Origin: Anthopleura xanthogrammica
Lineage: Eukaryota > Cnidaria > Anthozoa > Actiniaria > Actiniidae
Direction: 5' to 3'
Length of the DNA stretch: 64,000 bases
NCBI GenBank assembly: GCA_964019055.1
Contig: OZ025219.1
Location: 10,505,888 to 10,569,887 of the forward strand
Positions 22,201 through 33,700 of the stretch are shown in pieces. The notes below the pieces were generated by a model. That model saw nothing but the letters and a program-made list of their open reading frames with translations, was not told the DNA's origin and searched no databases. Every line of letters starts with the position of its first letter. Positions within the stretch are counted from its first letter, which is position 1. The position numbers were made by a program, and so were the translations under genes.

Positions 22201-25200
22201 GGCGGTTCATAAAAAGAAAATATAATTTTGAAAAATTACCTGGCTTTTGATCTCTCAATGCTGGTAAGGTGTAAGTAATTGAAAGTGCAATGGAATAGGA
22301 ATTAGAAATAATATCTCTGAAGTTTCTTGTTCAACACAGCTGTGAAAAGTAGTCATTATTTATGAGTTTAACAATGAATGATAAAAGGATTTTCTTTCCT
22401 GTCCATATTTTAACTTAAAAATTTCGAACTGCAACCCCTTTGCAGGCAGTTTTTCTTTAATAAATTGAATAAATCTTTGGTCGGAAAAGGGACGTTCCGA
22501 GAGGTCCAAGATACCAGGACAAAATATCAAATAAAAACCAATGTTACAAAACTTGTGGAATCAGGAATTAGCTTCAACCGATGTTTAAAAATTAAATTAT
22601 TTACTGCCAATGTTCGAACTTGTTCGTCATTTATTTGCGAATTTTTGAAAAAAATTCGAAGTGAAGAAATTTAATTATTTGACTTTAGGATTTTCGGCAT
22701 TGCGATCGAGTTCAAACTACAAGAAATCCAAACTAGATGATTCCGGGACCCATGTGAATTCATGCAGTCATTTATTCCAATTCGAAAAAAGAATTTCTCA
22801 CATCATTGAAGACCAGCGCTGTCGAAGATTTGCATGAACCACGGATTCACTCAAACTGACGGCTCTAAGATGAAACAATTTCGGTATAATGAACAGAACA
22901 CTTGAAAAAATCCCAATCGGATATATAGGAAGGGTTTAAAAGCGATTGCAAAGCAAAGCTCATTAACAGGAATTACGTACAACTGTCGGCAAGGAAGATG
23001 GATGTGGCGTGCCGAAAAAAAAAAAACCTCCAGACATCGACTAGAAGCTCAACAAAATCACAGCAACTGTACTTGAGCAAAGAGGAAGGCGAGGGAGGGT
23101 CAAAAAAGGTGCGACAAGGAAGCTGCATTCCTATTGGTTGAAATCCTCACAGGAAATAGGAAGAAAGGAGGAAAAAGATATCATATATTGACGTTACGCG
23201 TTCAACAATCACTTAAATTGAGAAATTCAAACAGGGTTTTAAAGCTACCTTGAAGACAACTTTTACCTCAAACTCGAGCAATTGCACCACAGCTATCATC
23301 TGTAAGTAAGAGTATTTTTTCTGATATTGAAATCATTCGTGCGCTAAGAATCCTGAAAACAACATCGCTTTCAATTTTTCTTTTTATTAAGTATGCTGTT
23401 AATTTCTTTCTAAAATATTGAGCTGCGAAATTTTAGTACAAATGTTCAGAGGAACTGAGAATTGGTACGAGTCTAGGTTCATGCTTTTTCTCTTGGATTA
23501 TTCTAATTCTTACGTGAATCTGAATCTAGTGAAAATCCTGAGAGAGAAAAACAGATTGACATTAACCAGACTAACGATTTCAAAGTTCATGAATCAGATC
23601 GAATCAGATCGAATCGGAGTTTGAAGAAAAGGCTTTACAAACTATTCCCTCGGTTTGTTTGTTTAAAAATAGCTCCAGTTCGAAGTCAAATAGTACTAGT
23701 TTTGAACTAGAAATCCGATAGTTTCCGTGAAGAAAAAGTAAGAGGAATGATCGTTTTACTACTGAGACTGAAGGTTTTTAGATTCTGTGTTATAACACAT
23801 CACTTCGATGACAGGTGAGACTTTCTTGTACAGATGTTGATAAAACTAAATTTTCAAAGTTCATCTTGGAAGCAATAACTAGTAGAATAAAATTTATCTA
23901 AGGTTAAAAACGTTTCATGCAGATAAGGAAACAAGACTATTAACATAACACCTTGGGAAAAAATGCCATTAGCAATGTACTGTCTTCCTCTCTCATAAGG
24001 TTGAAAAACTCAATTTTTAATTACCATCTTATTTCAAATTTTCTTTCTTTTTTGAGATGAAACCTTAAAGGAAATGAGTAGAAACCTTTATTTTTATTAA
24101 TACCGAGAGAGCGAGATTACTCTACTGATTAAGATAAAGTAAATGATTATTAAAGTAATAAGCTACATGCACAAACCTATCGTTAGAGTTAAGTAATATT
24201 CGATTTTTTTGTGTTTCGATGGCTTTGCTAAAGCCGCCAAACCATTAGTAGAAGTCAAGATGCGTTTTGTTTGGTTACCTTCAGACTTGAATTACGTTTT
24301 ATTGGTATATTATATCTGTAAATAACCATACTGAATAATTATCATCAATGTAAGTCCATGATAATGGTAATAAATATGGCTTAAGATTTCATGGCGACGA
24401 AAAAACACTGAAATCCATTATCAGAAGTGGTAGTACACTCATTAGTGTAGAGTCGTGAATTTGCTTTGGAATATGTATCGGGTTATCTGCGAGATAACAT
24501 CATGAAACACCTAGTGCTTTGCCGGAGAGAGTTTGGATATTTCTCACTGCAGCACCTGCCCAGGTAAGAGAACGTGTTTTGGTAGCAATTTCAGGACTGG
24601 GTATGATTTATTATCCGTTGTTTCCGTTCACTTTGTGCATTCAAATTTATCGCGAATAAAAACGAAAAAAAACCCGGTTTATCTGGCGCCATTTTGGATG
24701 AGAACAGTTGGTTAACACTAGTGACTTACATATGGTCCATTTATTAGAATCTGATTTGTTATCTCGTTTTGTGTCATTTACCAAAAAGAAAATGATTGTG
24801 AGAAAAAACGAATGAAGTTAAATTAAATTAACTGCTAGCGAGTCTAGCTTAGAACTAAGAATCTTTTATTGACATAACGAGCAGTTTTGGCTGGAAAAAT
24901 AATGCTAGTGTTTTTGTTTGAATTAGATGTTCAAGTAAAACATGTTTGAAACTGACACGTTTGCCTTAATCCAACAAAAAGAAAGATGGCTCGTCACGAC
25001 AGCCAATCAGAATAAAGCGGATTTTTGATGAATTGGAAATTGTCGCTCAAATCGGTTCATTCTCAGCCAACCACAAAGCTCGGAGCTTCATCTCGTCCAA
25101 TCACAATCGCTGAAAAATAGTGACGTCACGATGCAGCAGCGCCTGTTTTCCGTTCACAAAAATTCGACATTATAAATGTCAGAATGAATGATATCCAAAT

Positions 25201-25595
25201 AAAGAAGCCAAAGATCTAATAGTAATGTCGAGAAAGTGCCAACCATCTGAAGGGTTTTTCGTAGCATGTCCATAATAGAACTGGTGTTTCTTTATTACTT
25301 CGCCCTAACACACATAACAGAATAAACGGACTTACGTAAATACGTAGCGCAAAATGGCTATTTTTGTTTCTCGTCATTAATTAAGTATGAAATATAAAGT
25401 TCCTATTATAAATACTTGAAAAGTTGAACGTCATTTCAAGTACGCGCGGGTGTATGAAGGAAGTGGCCTTCCTTCCTCTTCAGATCTTTTTCAACTTTTT
25501 TCTTAGATTTTAGGATTTTTCCCAATAAAATCTCCAAATGAGAAATCGCGTACTACTTCCCCGAATTTATCTGCATGTCAAAATAGCCTTTACGA
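19266..25595. other. Long intergenic stretch, no gene seen
   Basis: More than 6 kb in which no frame exceeds 81 codons and no protein similarity or splice pattern is recognisable. Minor features are a (GAT)n microsatellite near 21660-21725 and, around 25000-25135, several CCAAT-type motifs with a palindromic TGACGTCA (CRE-like) site near 25121. A distal enhancer or an unrecognised lincRNA is possible but nothing here proves it. Confidence 0.5.
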
Positions 25596-25599
25596 ATAG

Positions 25600-25767
25600 G
25601 TAAGGGTGAACACTTATTCCCATAACCCAAACTGAACTGCATCGAGAAAGGACTGGAATCGATTCTAGGGTTGGTTAGGTAGTAGTTAGTTAGCCGTTTA
25701 GGGATAGATTCCAGTCCCCTCTCGACAAGGACATTTTGGGATATGGAAACAAGTCACTACCTACAAA
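25600..25767. mobile_element. Inverted-repeat element, family D, copy 1
   Basis: The arms are about 55 bp. GGTGAACACTTATTCCCATA and GAGAAAGGACTGGAATC on the left match the reverse complement of GATTCCAGTCCCCTCTCGAC and ATATGGAAACAAGTCACTAC on the right. The centre is about 60 bp and contains TTAGTTAG repeats. Its right arm is found again at 45100-45178. Confidence 0.7.
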
Positions 25768-25978
25768 TAGCCACAACTGCGTTGCAGCGTTTCAGTCAAT
25801 CAAGTACCTCCTGATTTCCTATCATTTTGCCTAAAGTCCTCATTGTCATGATCAGCGGTACGGTATTACACGTTATGTATATGGATGGGCTACCTGTGGC
25901 CTGAAAAATGCTTCTCACAGCAATACATGTATATGAATAGTCTAATCCATTCACCTGAGTGGACCTTTCTTTACAATA

Positions 25979-26520
25979 GTCTTATCCAATCATGAGAAAT
26001 GGCGTAGTAGTCTTATCCAATCATGAGAAATGGCGTAGTAGTCTTATCCAATCATGAGAAATGGCGTAGTAGTCTTATCCAATCATGAGAAATTGCGTAG
26101 TAGTCTTATCCAATCAGAAATTGCGTAGTAGTCTTATCCAATCAGAAATTGCGTAGTAGTTTTAACTAGTAAGAAATTACGTAGTTTTCTTATCCAATCA
26201 GAAATTGCGTAATAGTCTTATCCAATCAGAAACTGCGTAGTAGTTTTAACTAGTAAGAAATTACGTAGTTTTCTTATCCAATCAGAAATTGCGTAATAGT
26301 CTTATCCAATCAGAAACTGCGTAGTAGTTTTAACTAGTAAGAAATTACGTAGTTTTCTTATCCAATCAGAAATTGCGTAGTAGTTTTAACCAGTCAGAAA
26401 TTAAGTAGGTTTCTTATCCAATCAGAAATTGCGTAGAAGTCTTATCCAATCAAAAATTACGGAGAAGTCTAATCCAATCAGAAATTGTCTGGTAATTTTA
26501 ACTAATCCGGAATTGCGTAC
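25979..26520. repeat. 31/28-bp minisatellite carrying CCAATCA boxes, with 84-bp higher-order units
   Basis: Five units of 31 bp (CTTATCC at 25981, 26012, 26043, 26074 and 26105) are followed by 28-bp units lacking the TGA insert. From 26133 the units alternate in an A-B-C order. The B type (TTTAACTAGTAAG) starts at 26161, 26245 and 26329, exactly 84 bp apart, and a final divergent B at 26385 shows loss of one monomer. About 14 units contain CCAATCA, the core of an NF-Y site. The array decays at its right end. No coding frame spans it. Confidence 0.9.
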
Positions 26521-28230
26521 TATTTAGACAATGCTGTCTTTTTTTTTAACTAAACTTATCCAGCAATCCGTTAACTACTGAACATTTCTGCTATATTTTG
26601 GAGTGAAAAGATCTACAAACGAAGCGTACATTCTAAAATAACTGGGAAAAAGAAATCCCTGAAAATAAAAGCAATCTAGACCCACATCTCTAATGAAGTG
26701 GTTTATACTTGAAATAAAGTCTCAATAGAACAGAGAACACTAATAAACAACACTTCCATAAGAAATACAGCGGAAGGACAACCAAAAACACTAGTTATTA
26801 AAAAGTGACCTCATGGCAATTATTAATAATGGTAATAGTGTACTTACGCAAGCTTTTTAAAAAAGAAGTAGTTATTTTCAGCCATTTTCGCGCCACCCAA
26901 TAGTGGAATCATTCCATCACTTTGCACCTATCAAAACTATATATATACATATATCCCTTCTCCCGCCCACACACACACACATATATTCGCGCCATTCAAA
27001 AGAATAAAAATTATAAAAATCATAAATAAATAAAATAAAATTTTTGACAAACTTGATAATCCCAATTAGCCCAAACAAGACTTGAACACTTGTGTTCTAA
27101 TGGAAGCAATATTCGCTAAGAGATTTTTTCCTTTTAATTATGTGCAGGAAGCCCTCAGGTTTGGTATTGTCATTCATATAACGACAAAAGATGCGTATTA
27201 TATCAAAGACTTGAAGCTGCTCAAACCTTGCATTAGCTCGAAGTAGCAAGAACATCGCGGTACAAGAAAGCGAAGACTAGCTAAGAATAGGAAAGTAACA
27301 AGACGACGATTGACCTTGATGGGAATTCTATCTCCGTGAGAAAAAGGACGGCTGTTGGTAATAATAAAGAGAAGACAAGGAAACTGAAGTGAAAAGAAAG
27401 AGGAAAGAGCTGGCAAGAAGTCAACTGAATAAAGGATAGGTAAGAGAAAAAGTGGACAAAAGGTCAGTAGACTTTAGACTGAAAAGAAAAGAGAAGAAAA
27501 AGAGATTCAGTAGGAAGAAAGTGAAAGAAAAAATAGGGAAGAAACTGGAAAGGGAAGAAAGAGACAAGGAATTTCATTGGAACTGAGGAAAGGGAAGTAA
27601 TAGGATCATCAGCCATTGACCATCAGCCATTGACCTTCTTAAGTGGTCAAATCGAGGAAAGTTGATAGAAGTAACACCTGGTCGTATTCAAGTCGACGAA
27701 TCCTGTGGCAAGAAACCTGAGAAGTCGGAAGAGCGCGGAAATAAGATCCCACATATTGTAAGTTCACCAAAAAGCTGATTAAACACATACAATAAGATCA
27801 CGAAAACCAGCAGCTCCACAACGCTGAAATCTTTTACGCATAAAGCACATTCTGTGAGAAAAAAAAGATCAACTGAAAAAGCTATAAAAATTTGAAGTTT
27901 TAATCAGACTAAAAAATCTGTTGACAAAAATTGTTTGAAATTTCTTGGTTGTTTGTTTGTGAGTTTCTGAAGAGGTTTTTACTGAATAAGGTAAAAAAAA
28001 AAAAAAGAGTAATTTTAACAAATTGGTAAACTGAAAAAAAAAACACATCCTACGACAAGAGGAAACATCCAACACTGAGAAGGAAATAAAGTTGACAAAC
28101 TGTCCAGTTACATAACGCGTGATACAAATAAGGTCTTTGTTAAAGTGTCAGTTAAACAATACCTTAGAAAACACTGTCAGCAACATCAGGAGAAGTTTGA
28201 AGAGGACACTTAGGAGATTAAGTTAGAAAA
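26521..28230. other. Region upstream of GPCR 2, no gene seen
   Basis: AT-rich with a (CA)n tract near 26969 and a purine-rich stretch at about 27360-27600. No recognisable gene. Presumed to include the upstream regulatory region of the receptor at 28353. Confidence 0.5.
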
Positions 28231-28238
28231 TATAAAAG
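28231..28238 (+). promoter_or_regulatory. TATA box candidate for GPCR 2
   Basis: TATAAAAG lies 115 bp before the ATG. Transcription would be expected to start about 25-30 bp downstream, giving a 5' UTR of roughly 85-95 nt without an intron. There is no acceptor-like tract between this site and the ATG. Confidence 0.45.
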
Positions 28239-28352
28239 CCTTCAAGACGTGGAGATTTATTTTGCGGAACTGGGTTACCAAGAATCGAAAATTCTAAGCT
28301 AAAAAACAAATTTGAGCAAAAAAACTGAGCGAATCTCGAGAAAAACCACGCC

Positions 28353-29516
28353 GTGATGGAGCCGACCAACTCGAGTTATACTAGCGAAGGACCAAGAACA
28401 GAACCCTGGGGAACACCAACAAGTAATTCAACGATGGATAATAAGACGGAGGCGTGCTATAACCCTGAGGAAAACCCTGTGTTTCGAGCTGGGGTTATCA
28501 CATTGTACTGTATCATCTTCCTCGCATCGATAATCGGGAATACTTTGATCATCTTGACCGTACGTCGCAACCCCCATATGCATTCAGCTGTGAATCTCTT
28601 CATTGCAAACATGGCGGCGTCGGATATCTTACAAGCGATCTTCGGAGTCCCGCGCGTGATTACCGAAGTTCTTCATGGTCGAGAGAGCTGGCTGATTGGA
28701 GGAAAAGTCGGGATTTTCACATGCAAGCTGGCATACTTTATACAAGACACATCTCTAAGTGTATCTGTTATAAGCCTGATTGTTATCACAGTGGAAAGGT
28801 TCTACGCGGTCATCTTTCCTCTTCAAGTCTCTCTCCTCAGAAAGAACTCCAAGATTATCATCCCTGTGATCTGGATCTTGGGAGCGTCTCTTCATGCCAT
28901 CTATTTCCGCATCTTTACCCTGTATGAGAGTGCGCCCTATCCTCTGTGTTACCAGAAATGGAGCTCTCCAAAAGCTGCTATGGTGTACTACACCGTCATC
29001 TTCGCTGGGATCTACTGCCTGGCGTTGATTGCTATCCTGATCATGTATACCTTGATAATCGCCAGGATACAACACAAGAAGTCCACTGGCGCACAGGATA
29101 GCAATCTACGAAAATCAAGAGATGCTCAGGAGAGAAAGATTTTCAGCGTTGCAGTCGCAATAACAGTGGTGTTCTTCGCATGCTTCTGTCCTCAAACGGT
29201 CCTCGTAATAGTCGCGCCTCTGAATGCCATTCCCTTCTGCCACATCGAAGCCCTCCGGTTCGTTACCAAGGTGATGGAGCAGACCTACTCTGCAGTCAAC
29301 CCGATTCTCTGCATCATATTCAGCCTTAACTACCGTGAAGGGTTCATATCAATCATCTCAAGAGTGGCAGGGAGAACCACTTCAATCAACAAGAGCAAGA
29401 GGGGTGAACTTCCCCGAGAGATGATGATCAGAGATAACGATGTACAAACCGCATCCAACTCCAAACTAAAGGAATCAACTCCGAGGATATTAAAGACATC
29501 AGATTTGGAGATTTAA
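28353..29516 (+). CDS. Class A (rhodopsin-type) G-protein-coupled receptor 2, divergent activation motifs
   Basis: A complete 387-residue seven-transmembrane receptor in a single exon. The N-terminus of about 45 residues has NSS and NST sequons. Landmarks are GN at 62-63, SD at 90-91, Cys124 (TM3) with Cys199 (loop 2), ERF at 148-150, Trp174 and Pro at 280 in TM6. Two motifs are altered: TM6 reads CFCP (277-280) where CWxP is usual, so the toggle Trp is Cys or Phe, and TM7 reads NPILC (316-320), so the NPxxY Tyr is Cys. The tail is about 55 residues, Ser/Thr- and Lys/Arg-rich. It resembles peptide-type receptors, but the ligand is unknown. It is less like the other three receptors in the window. 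The reading frame is intact, which argues for selection rather than decay. A second Met directly follows the first; either could initiate. Confidence 0.92.
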   Translation: MMEPTNSSYTSEGPRTEPWGTPTSNSTMDNKTEACYNPEENPVFRAGVITLYCIIFLASIIGNTLIILTVRRNPHMHSAVNLFIANMAASDILQAIFGVPRVITEVLHGRESWLIGGKVGIFTCKLAYFIQDTSLSVSVISLIVITVERFYAVIFPLQVSLLRKNSKIIIPVIWILGASLHAIYFRIFTLYESAPYPLCYQKWSSPKAAMVYYTVIFAGIYCLALIAILIMYTLIIARIQHKKSTGAQDSNLRKSRDAQERKIFSVAVAITVVFFACFCPQTVLVIVAPLNAIPFCHIEALRFVTKVMEQTYSAVNPILCIIFSLNYREGFISIISRVAGRTTSINKSKRGELPREMMIRDNDVQTASNSKLKESTPRILKTSDLEI

Positions 29517-29832
29517 AGTTAACTGGTATCTAACATGGTTTCTATGGCAACCAAGTAAACTGAATTGAGTGATAATGCCATGTTCAACTCACGAACAAAA
29601 TACACTAGAGCTTTTAGAGATAGAAGTATCCAAGAATGAACACTCTAGTTTTGCGCGAAAACGTTGCTATGGTAACCGAGTAACTAAAGAGACTTATACT
29701 CATATACTCATAAGACTATTAGTAGAGTTCTTGGTATTTGTAAAAATATATTTTTTGGAGATATCTAAACACAGCTATCGGTAGCATTAAAGAAACGGAT
29801 TGACGACAGGACTAGAACTAATATATAAACTC

Positions 29833-30013
29833 TAGTATCAGCCGTTCCGACTTAAGTTGAAGAAAAAACTGGCAAGCCTTACAGTGCATTATGGTACTGT
29901 TTTGGGGAACGAAATAGACGGTATTTTGGAAATATGTCCCTAAACAGTCCCACAATGCACTGTAATGCTTACTTCATAGTTTTTTCCTCAACATGGGAAC
30001 GGCTAATATCTAT
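29833..30013. mobile_element. Palindromic MITE-like element, family B, copy 2
   Basis: Long arms pair almost end to end. The left TATCAGCCGTTCC with GAAAAAACTGGCAAG, GTGCATTATGGTACTGTTTT pairs with the right AAACAGTCCCACAATGCACT, then GTTTTTTCC and GGAACGGCTAATA. The centre (GGGGAACGAAAT, then TTTTGGAAATATGTCCC) matches copy 1 at 15837-16012. It sits about 320 bp after the GPCR 2 stop codon. Confidence 0.8.
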
Positions 30014-30197
30014 CGTATTAAATCAAACACTTGTAGTTTTCCTCGTTGAGAAAATATATCGAAGAGAACGTTCTACGCAAAAGTTCAGCATGTCATAGAT
30101 CAAGCTTGTAACTGTCTAACTTATTTACTATGTGGATGAAACGTAATTCAAGCAATATCAAAATCATGGATGAGAAAACTACCCGGAAGGACGAAGG

Positions 30198-30252
30198 CAG
30201 CCTGAGAAAGCAGACGTCCTTTCGCTCCAAACGACGTCTCTTTTCTCGGGCT
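30198..30252. repeat. Hairpin element
   Basis: AGCCTGAGAAAGCAGACGTC and GACGTCTCTTTTCTCGGGCT form arms of about 20 bp with few mismatches and a 14-base loop. Probably another small inverted-repeat element or an end fragment. Confidence 0.6.
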
Positions 30253-30453
30253 ACTGAAGGGGAAGTTCAATAAGTTCAATAAACTAATCTAATAGTGAAC
30301 TAATATATCATATATTGGACAGATGTAAATTAAAGTATCGTACAATGTATGCATAAGTGTATTGATTGTATATGTGGGGGTGGTCTATGGATACACGGCA
30401 ACTTTAAAAAATTGTGTTCGCTCAAAGAAAAAGGGAAACATCTCCCGGAAACG

Positions 30454-30543
30454 TCCTCCACCTCCTCCTCCTTCTCCTCCTCCTCCTCCTCCTCCTCCTC
30501 CTCCTTCTCCTCCTCCTCCTCCTCCTCCTCCTCCTCCTCCTTC
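30454..30543. repeat. (CCT)n microsatellite
   Basis: About 30 CCT units with two TCT interruptions. Poly-Ser and poly-Pro frames through it are artefacts. Confidence 0.95.
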
Positions 30544-30796
30544 TCATCATCATTGTCAACAAAAACGACAACAAATAACTACTAACACTCGTACATAAGT
30601 TCTTTGTAACTAAGCTTTTCTGAACAATGAACTCTACCCCTCCCCCAGTAAATGACTATCAAATGATTATCAACACAAGATAAATGAGTATATTTCGTTT
30701 AACAATTACTTTAGTAGCAGCGCAGACTCTTCTCATGCAGACCTATTTGCCTCGCTTTGATGCTGGGTCACCATATTTCCCTATATACCTAATGGC

Positions 30797-33700
30797 TTAT
30801 ACAATTAGCTCGGGGACCTCATCTTCAACCGAGTAGACCTGAGTTTTAACCTTGTCACACCATTCTGTCAGACGATCCTTCATGTTGGAGATCTGTGGAT
30901 ATCAATGCGTAAGGTAAGCTGTAGAGTAATTCTAAAGAAAGCCTTAAAACAGAAGTTATTGATAGACAAACCTGGTTAAGGTCTAAGACACGCGGTTGTA
31001 CCCATGTCATATGAACGACTTGTTCCACTTCATCGATTGATCCTGAAGAACACATAGTAGAAGGACAGAAATGTAAGAATAACGGGGCAGACACGCTATA
31101 TACAACACTGCGCACAATATTGCAGGCAATGTTGCTGAAGTAGGATCGTAGCAACATTGCGTGTAACAAATTGCGTCGTGTGACATGGCTCGCAACATCG
31201 ATTGCCTGCAACATTGCATCTGCCCGTAGCTTGACTGATCTTCAACAACAACAACAAAATCAAATCTCATGTTCCAAATTTATATATAATATATATATTT
31301 TAAAAAAATAACCAAGTACAGCGAAAATAAATACCAAATGAAAAGGAAAAAAAATGGGACCAAAAACAAAAGTTAAAGTAAAAAATAAACCAAAGCAAAA
31401 AGGGAAAAAAAACACGACAAAAATGTTGCCTCCTCTGGTACGTGGGTTGGGACCATTCTAGATGCTGCAGTTAAAAAAAGAAAAAGGAAGAAAAGAACTA
31501 CTGCAGTTCCTGTTTTTTTGTAGTGCTCAAGATCTCTTAACACCCCTTCAAGTGTCATCATTAATAACATGTTTAAGAGGACATCAATAGATCAATCAAC
31601 CAACCTTTAACTAAACCAAGTGACAGAGCCTTCATAACAAGCAATTCCACCTGAAAACATTGATTGATGAGACATTAATTTTACAAAGGAAATATATTAT
31701 TCTGGGCTATAACTAAACACGGAAGGTGTATTTATTGTGATCTGTTATCGCTGTTTAACCATCTCGTTTACGGCAAATGTAAAACGTCAGTTGACAGTGA
31801 AAAATTATTTAGTATTAGTGAAGAAGAATCGCAAAAATCTTCTCGAGTGGAAGATAAATAAAAGAATATTTGTCTTTGGTGAGAAGGTTTGCAAAAAGTA
31901 AAGTGAAATGCTGGGAAATGATGAAAAACATGTTTGACGTTTGCGGAAAGAAAAAACGTGATGCTTAATCTATCTAAACGATATTGTATTGCACGGTTGG
32001 TAAAAAGAAAAATACACAACTATTATTTAAACTGTGAGTAACATCAGTATGAAAAAAAGAAGAGAAAATGGAAATGGAAAGGAAGAGGAGGAAAAAAGAT
32101 AAAGAATGAAAAAAAAAGAAAATGAAAAGAAAAGAGATAAAAATATCTGCATTTGTATTCAAGCTATAAAAATACAGAGAATTAATAAGGCTGTCTTTGT
32201 ATCATTATAACTGACCTCAATTAGGGGAACTTGTGCTTCTTTTGCAATTGTAGAAAACGTTAGATTTCTATCATTGGATGGTCTGTTAAATGTAAGCTAA
32301 AACAAAAAACCTTCTTTGAGTACATGTACATACAGCCGTAACTTCTAGTTACTGGTACTGTAGTTACTTTGACTGTAGGGATTTCTTGCTTAGCTGGCAG
32401 CACACTAACCAACCAAGCCACACCTTACATCAAGTGTACAATAAAATTATAAAAATACAAAATTAGATAAATTTTACAGGTATATATTACCTCCATCAAA
32501 CAAAGAAGACGGATTTTCTGTTGTAGAGCCTGTTGATTCTTTACCATGTCAGCCTGTAACAGAGAGAATATGTATTCTCATGATTATTGCTTCACATTTG
32601 AAGAACGAATGAAAACCATTACCAGCTTTTTTGTGTTCAATGATAAATCGAATCATAAAGATATTTTTACCTGTTTTTCCCATTGTGGTCGTAGGCTTTC
32701 AAACTTTGCTAAATTACCTAGAACAGAGGAATGTGATACTCTAAGTATATTATTATAACAATATGTACATGGACATGCACTCTTACTAATACATGCAGGT
32801 CTACCTTGTATCACATATGTACATGGATTATTGTAATCTTACCACTGTTGAAGGCATACAAAAGCTCTACAATCCAATTGTGTTCAGTTTCTTGGATGGC
32901 TTTCAAGACTTGATGAGCAAGCTGCAAGACAACAAATGCCAGAATATCAGCAAAGAGTACAAATTATTTTTAATAAATCTTGATTATAATAACTTGACTG
33001 TTATTTACTTACAAGCTCTCCAAAGTTGTAGACATTACTTCCAAGTAATGCTGCTAAGGACAAGTGTAGTGCCCTTTCTACCTTTTCTGTCTCTGTAAAC
33101 ACAATAATCATCACTCAGAATTAAAAATCAGTCAAAATAGATGTGACATTAAAACAGTCGTTTGAAGAAAAAAACATATTTTCTATGGCTAATGCTGCCT
33201 TGCAGAAAGGGCCACTATTTTATTTTATTTCTTTTTAAGTCAACCTCTCTTGTTTCCAATCAGAGTTTTTTATTCAATCCATAGACAGTGAGAATTTCCA
33301 GAGCATATAGTGAGTGAGTGAGTGAGTGAGTGACATCACGAGAGGTCATGCCTTAGCACAGCCATAGAGAGGGTGATAGACTTTGGTGTAAGTATGTTAT
33401 ACTGTACTGTTTGGAAAGACCTATCTCGTGTATTCAATCAAATTGCCAATACTAACCTGGTATATCACTGAGGGCCACACATCCTAGATAACGTAAGGCA
33501 TCTCTGTAATAATCATTGTAGTTTCCTGAAATCTGATCAGTCATTAACAACATTAAACATTGATCCTTTGTTCTTTTCAAGGATCGTAATTATCAGTAGC
33601 ACTGGTGAGAGATGAGCAATGATCTCACTGCTAAGCCACCCATGCTTCCTGTTGTTCACTTGCTCTTTGATATACAATAGCATATACAGTGTAAATGTAA

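Noticed and set aside
28755..29075. A 106-codon minus-strand frame
   Set aside because: It is a shadow of GPCR 2 on the opposite strand. The same applies to the antisense frames inside GPCR 1 and GPCR 3.
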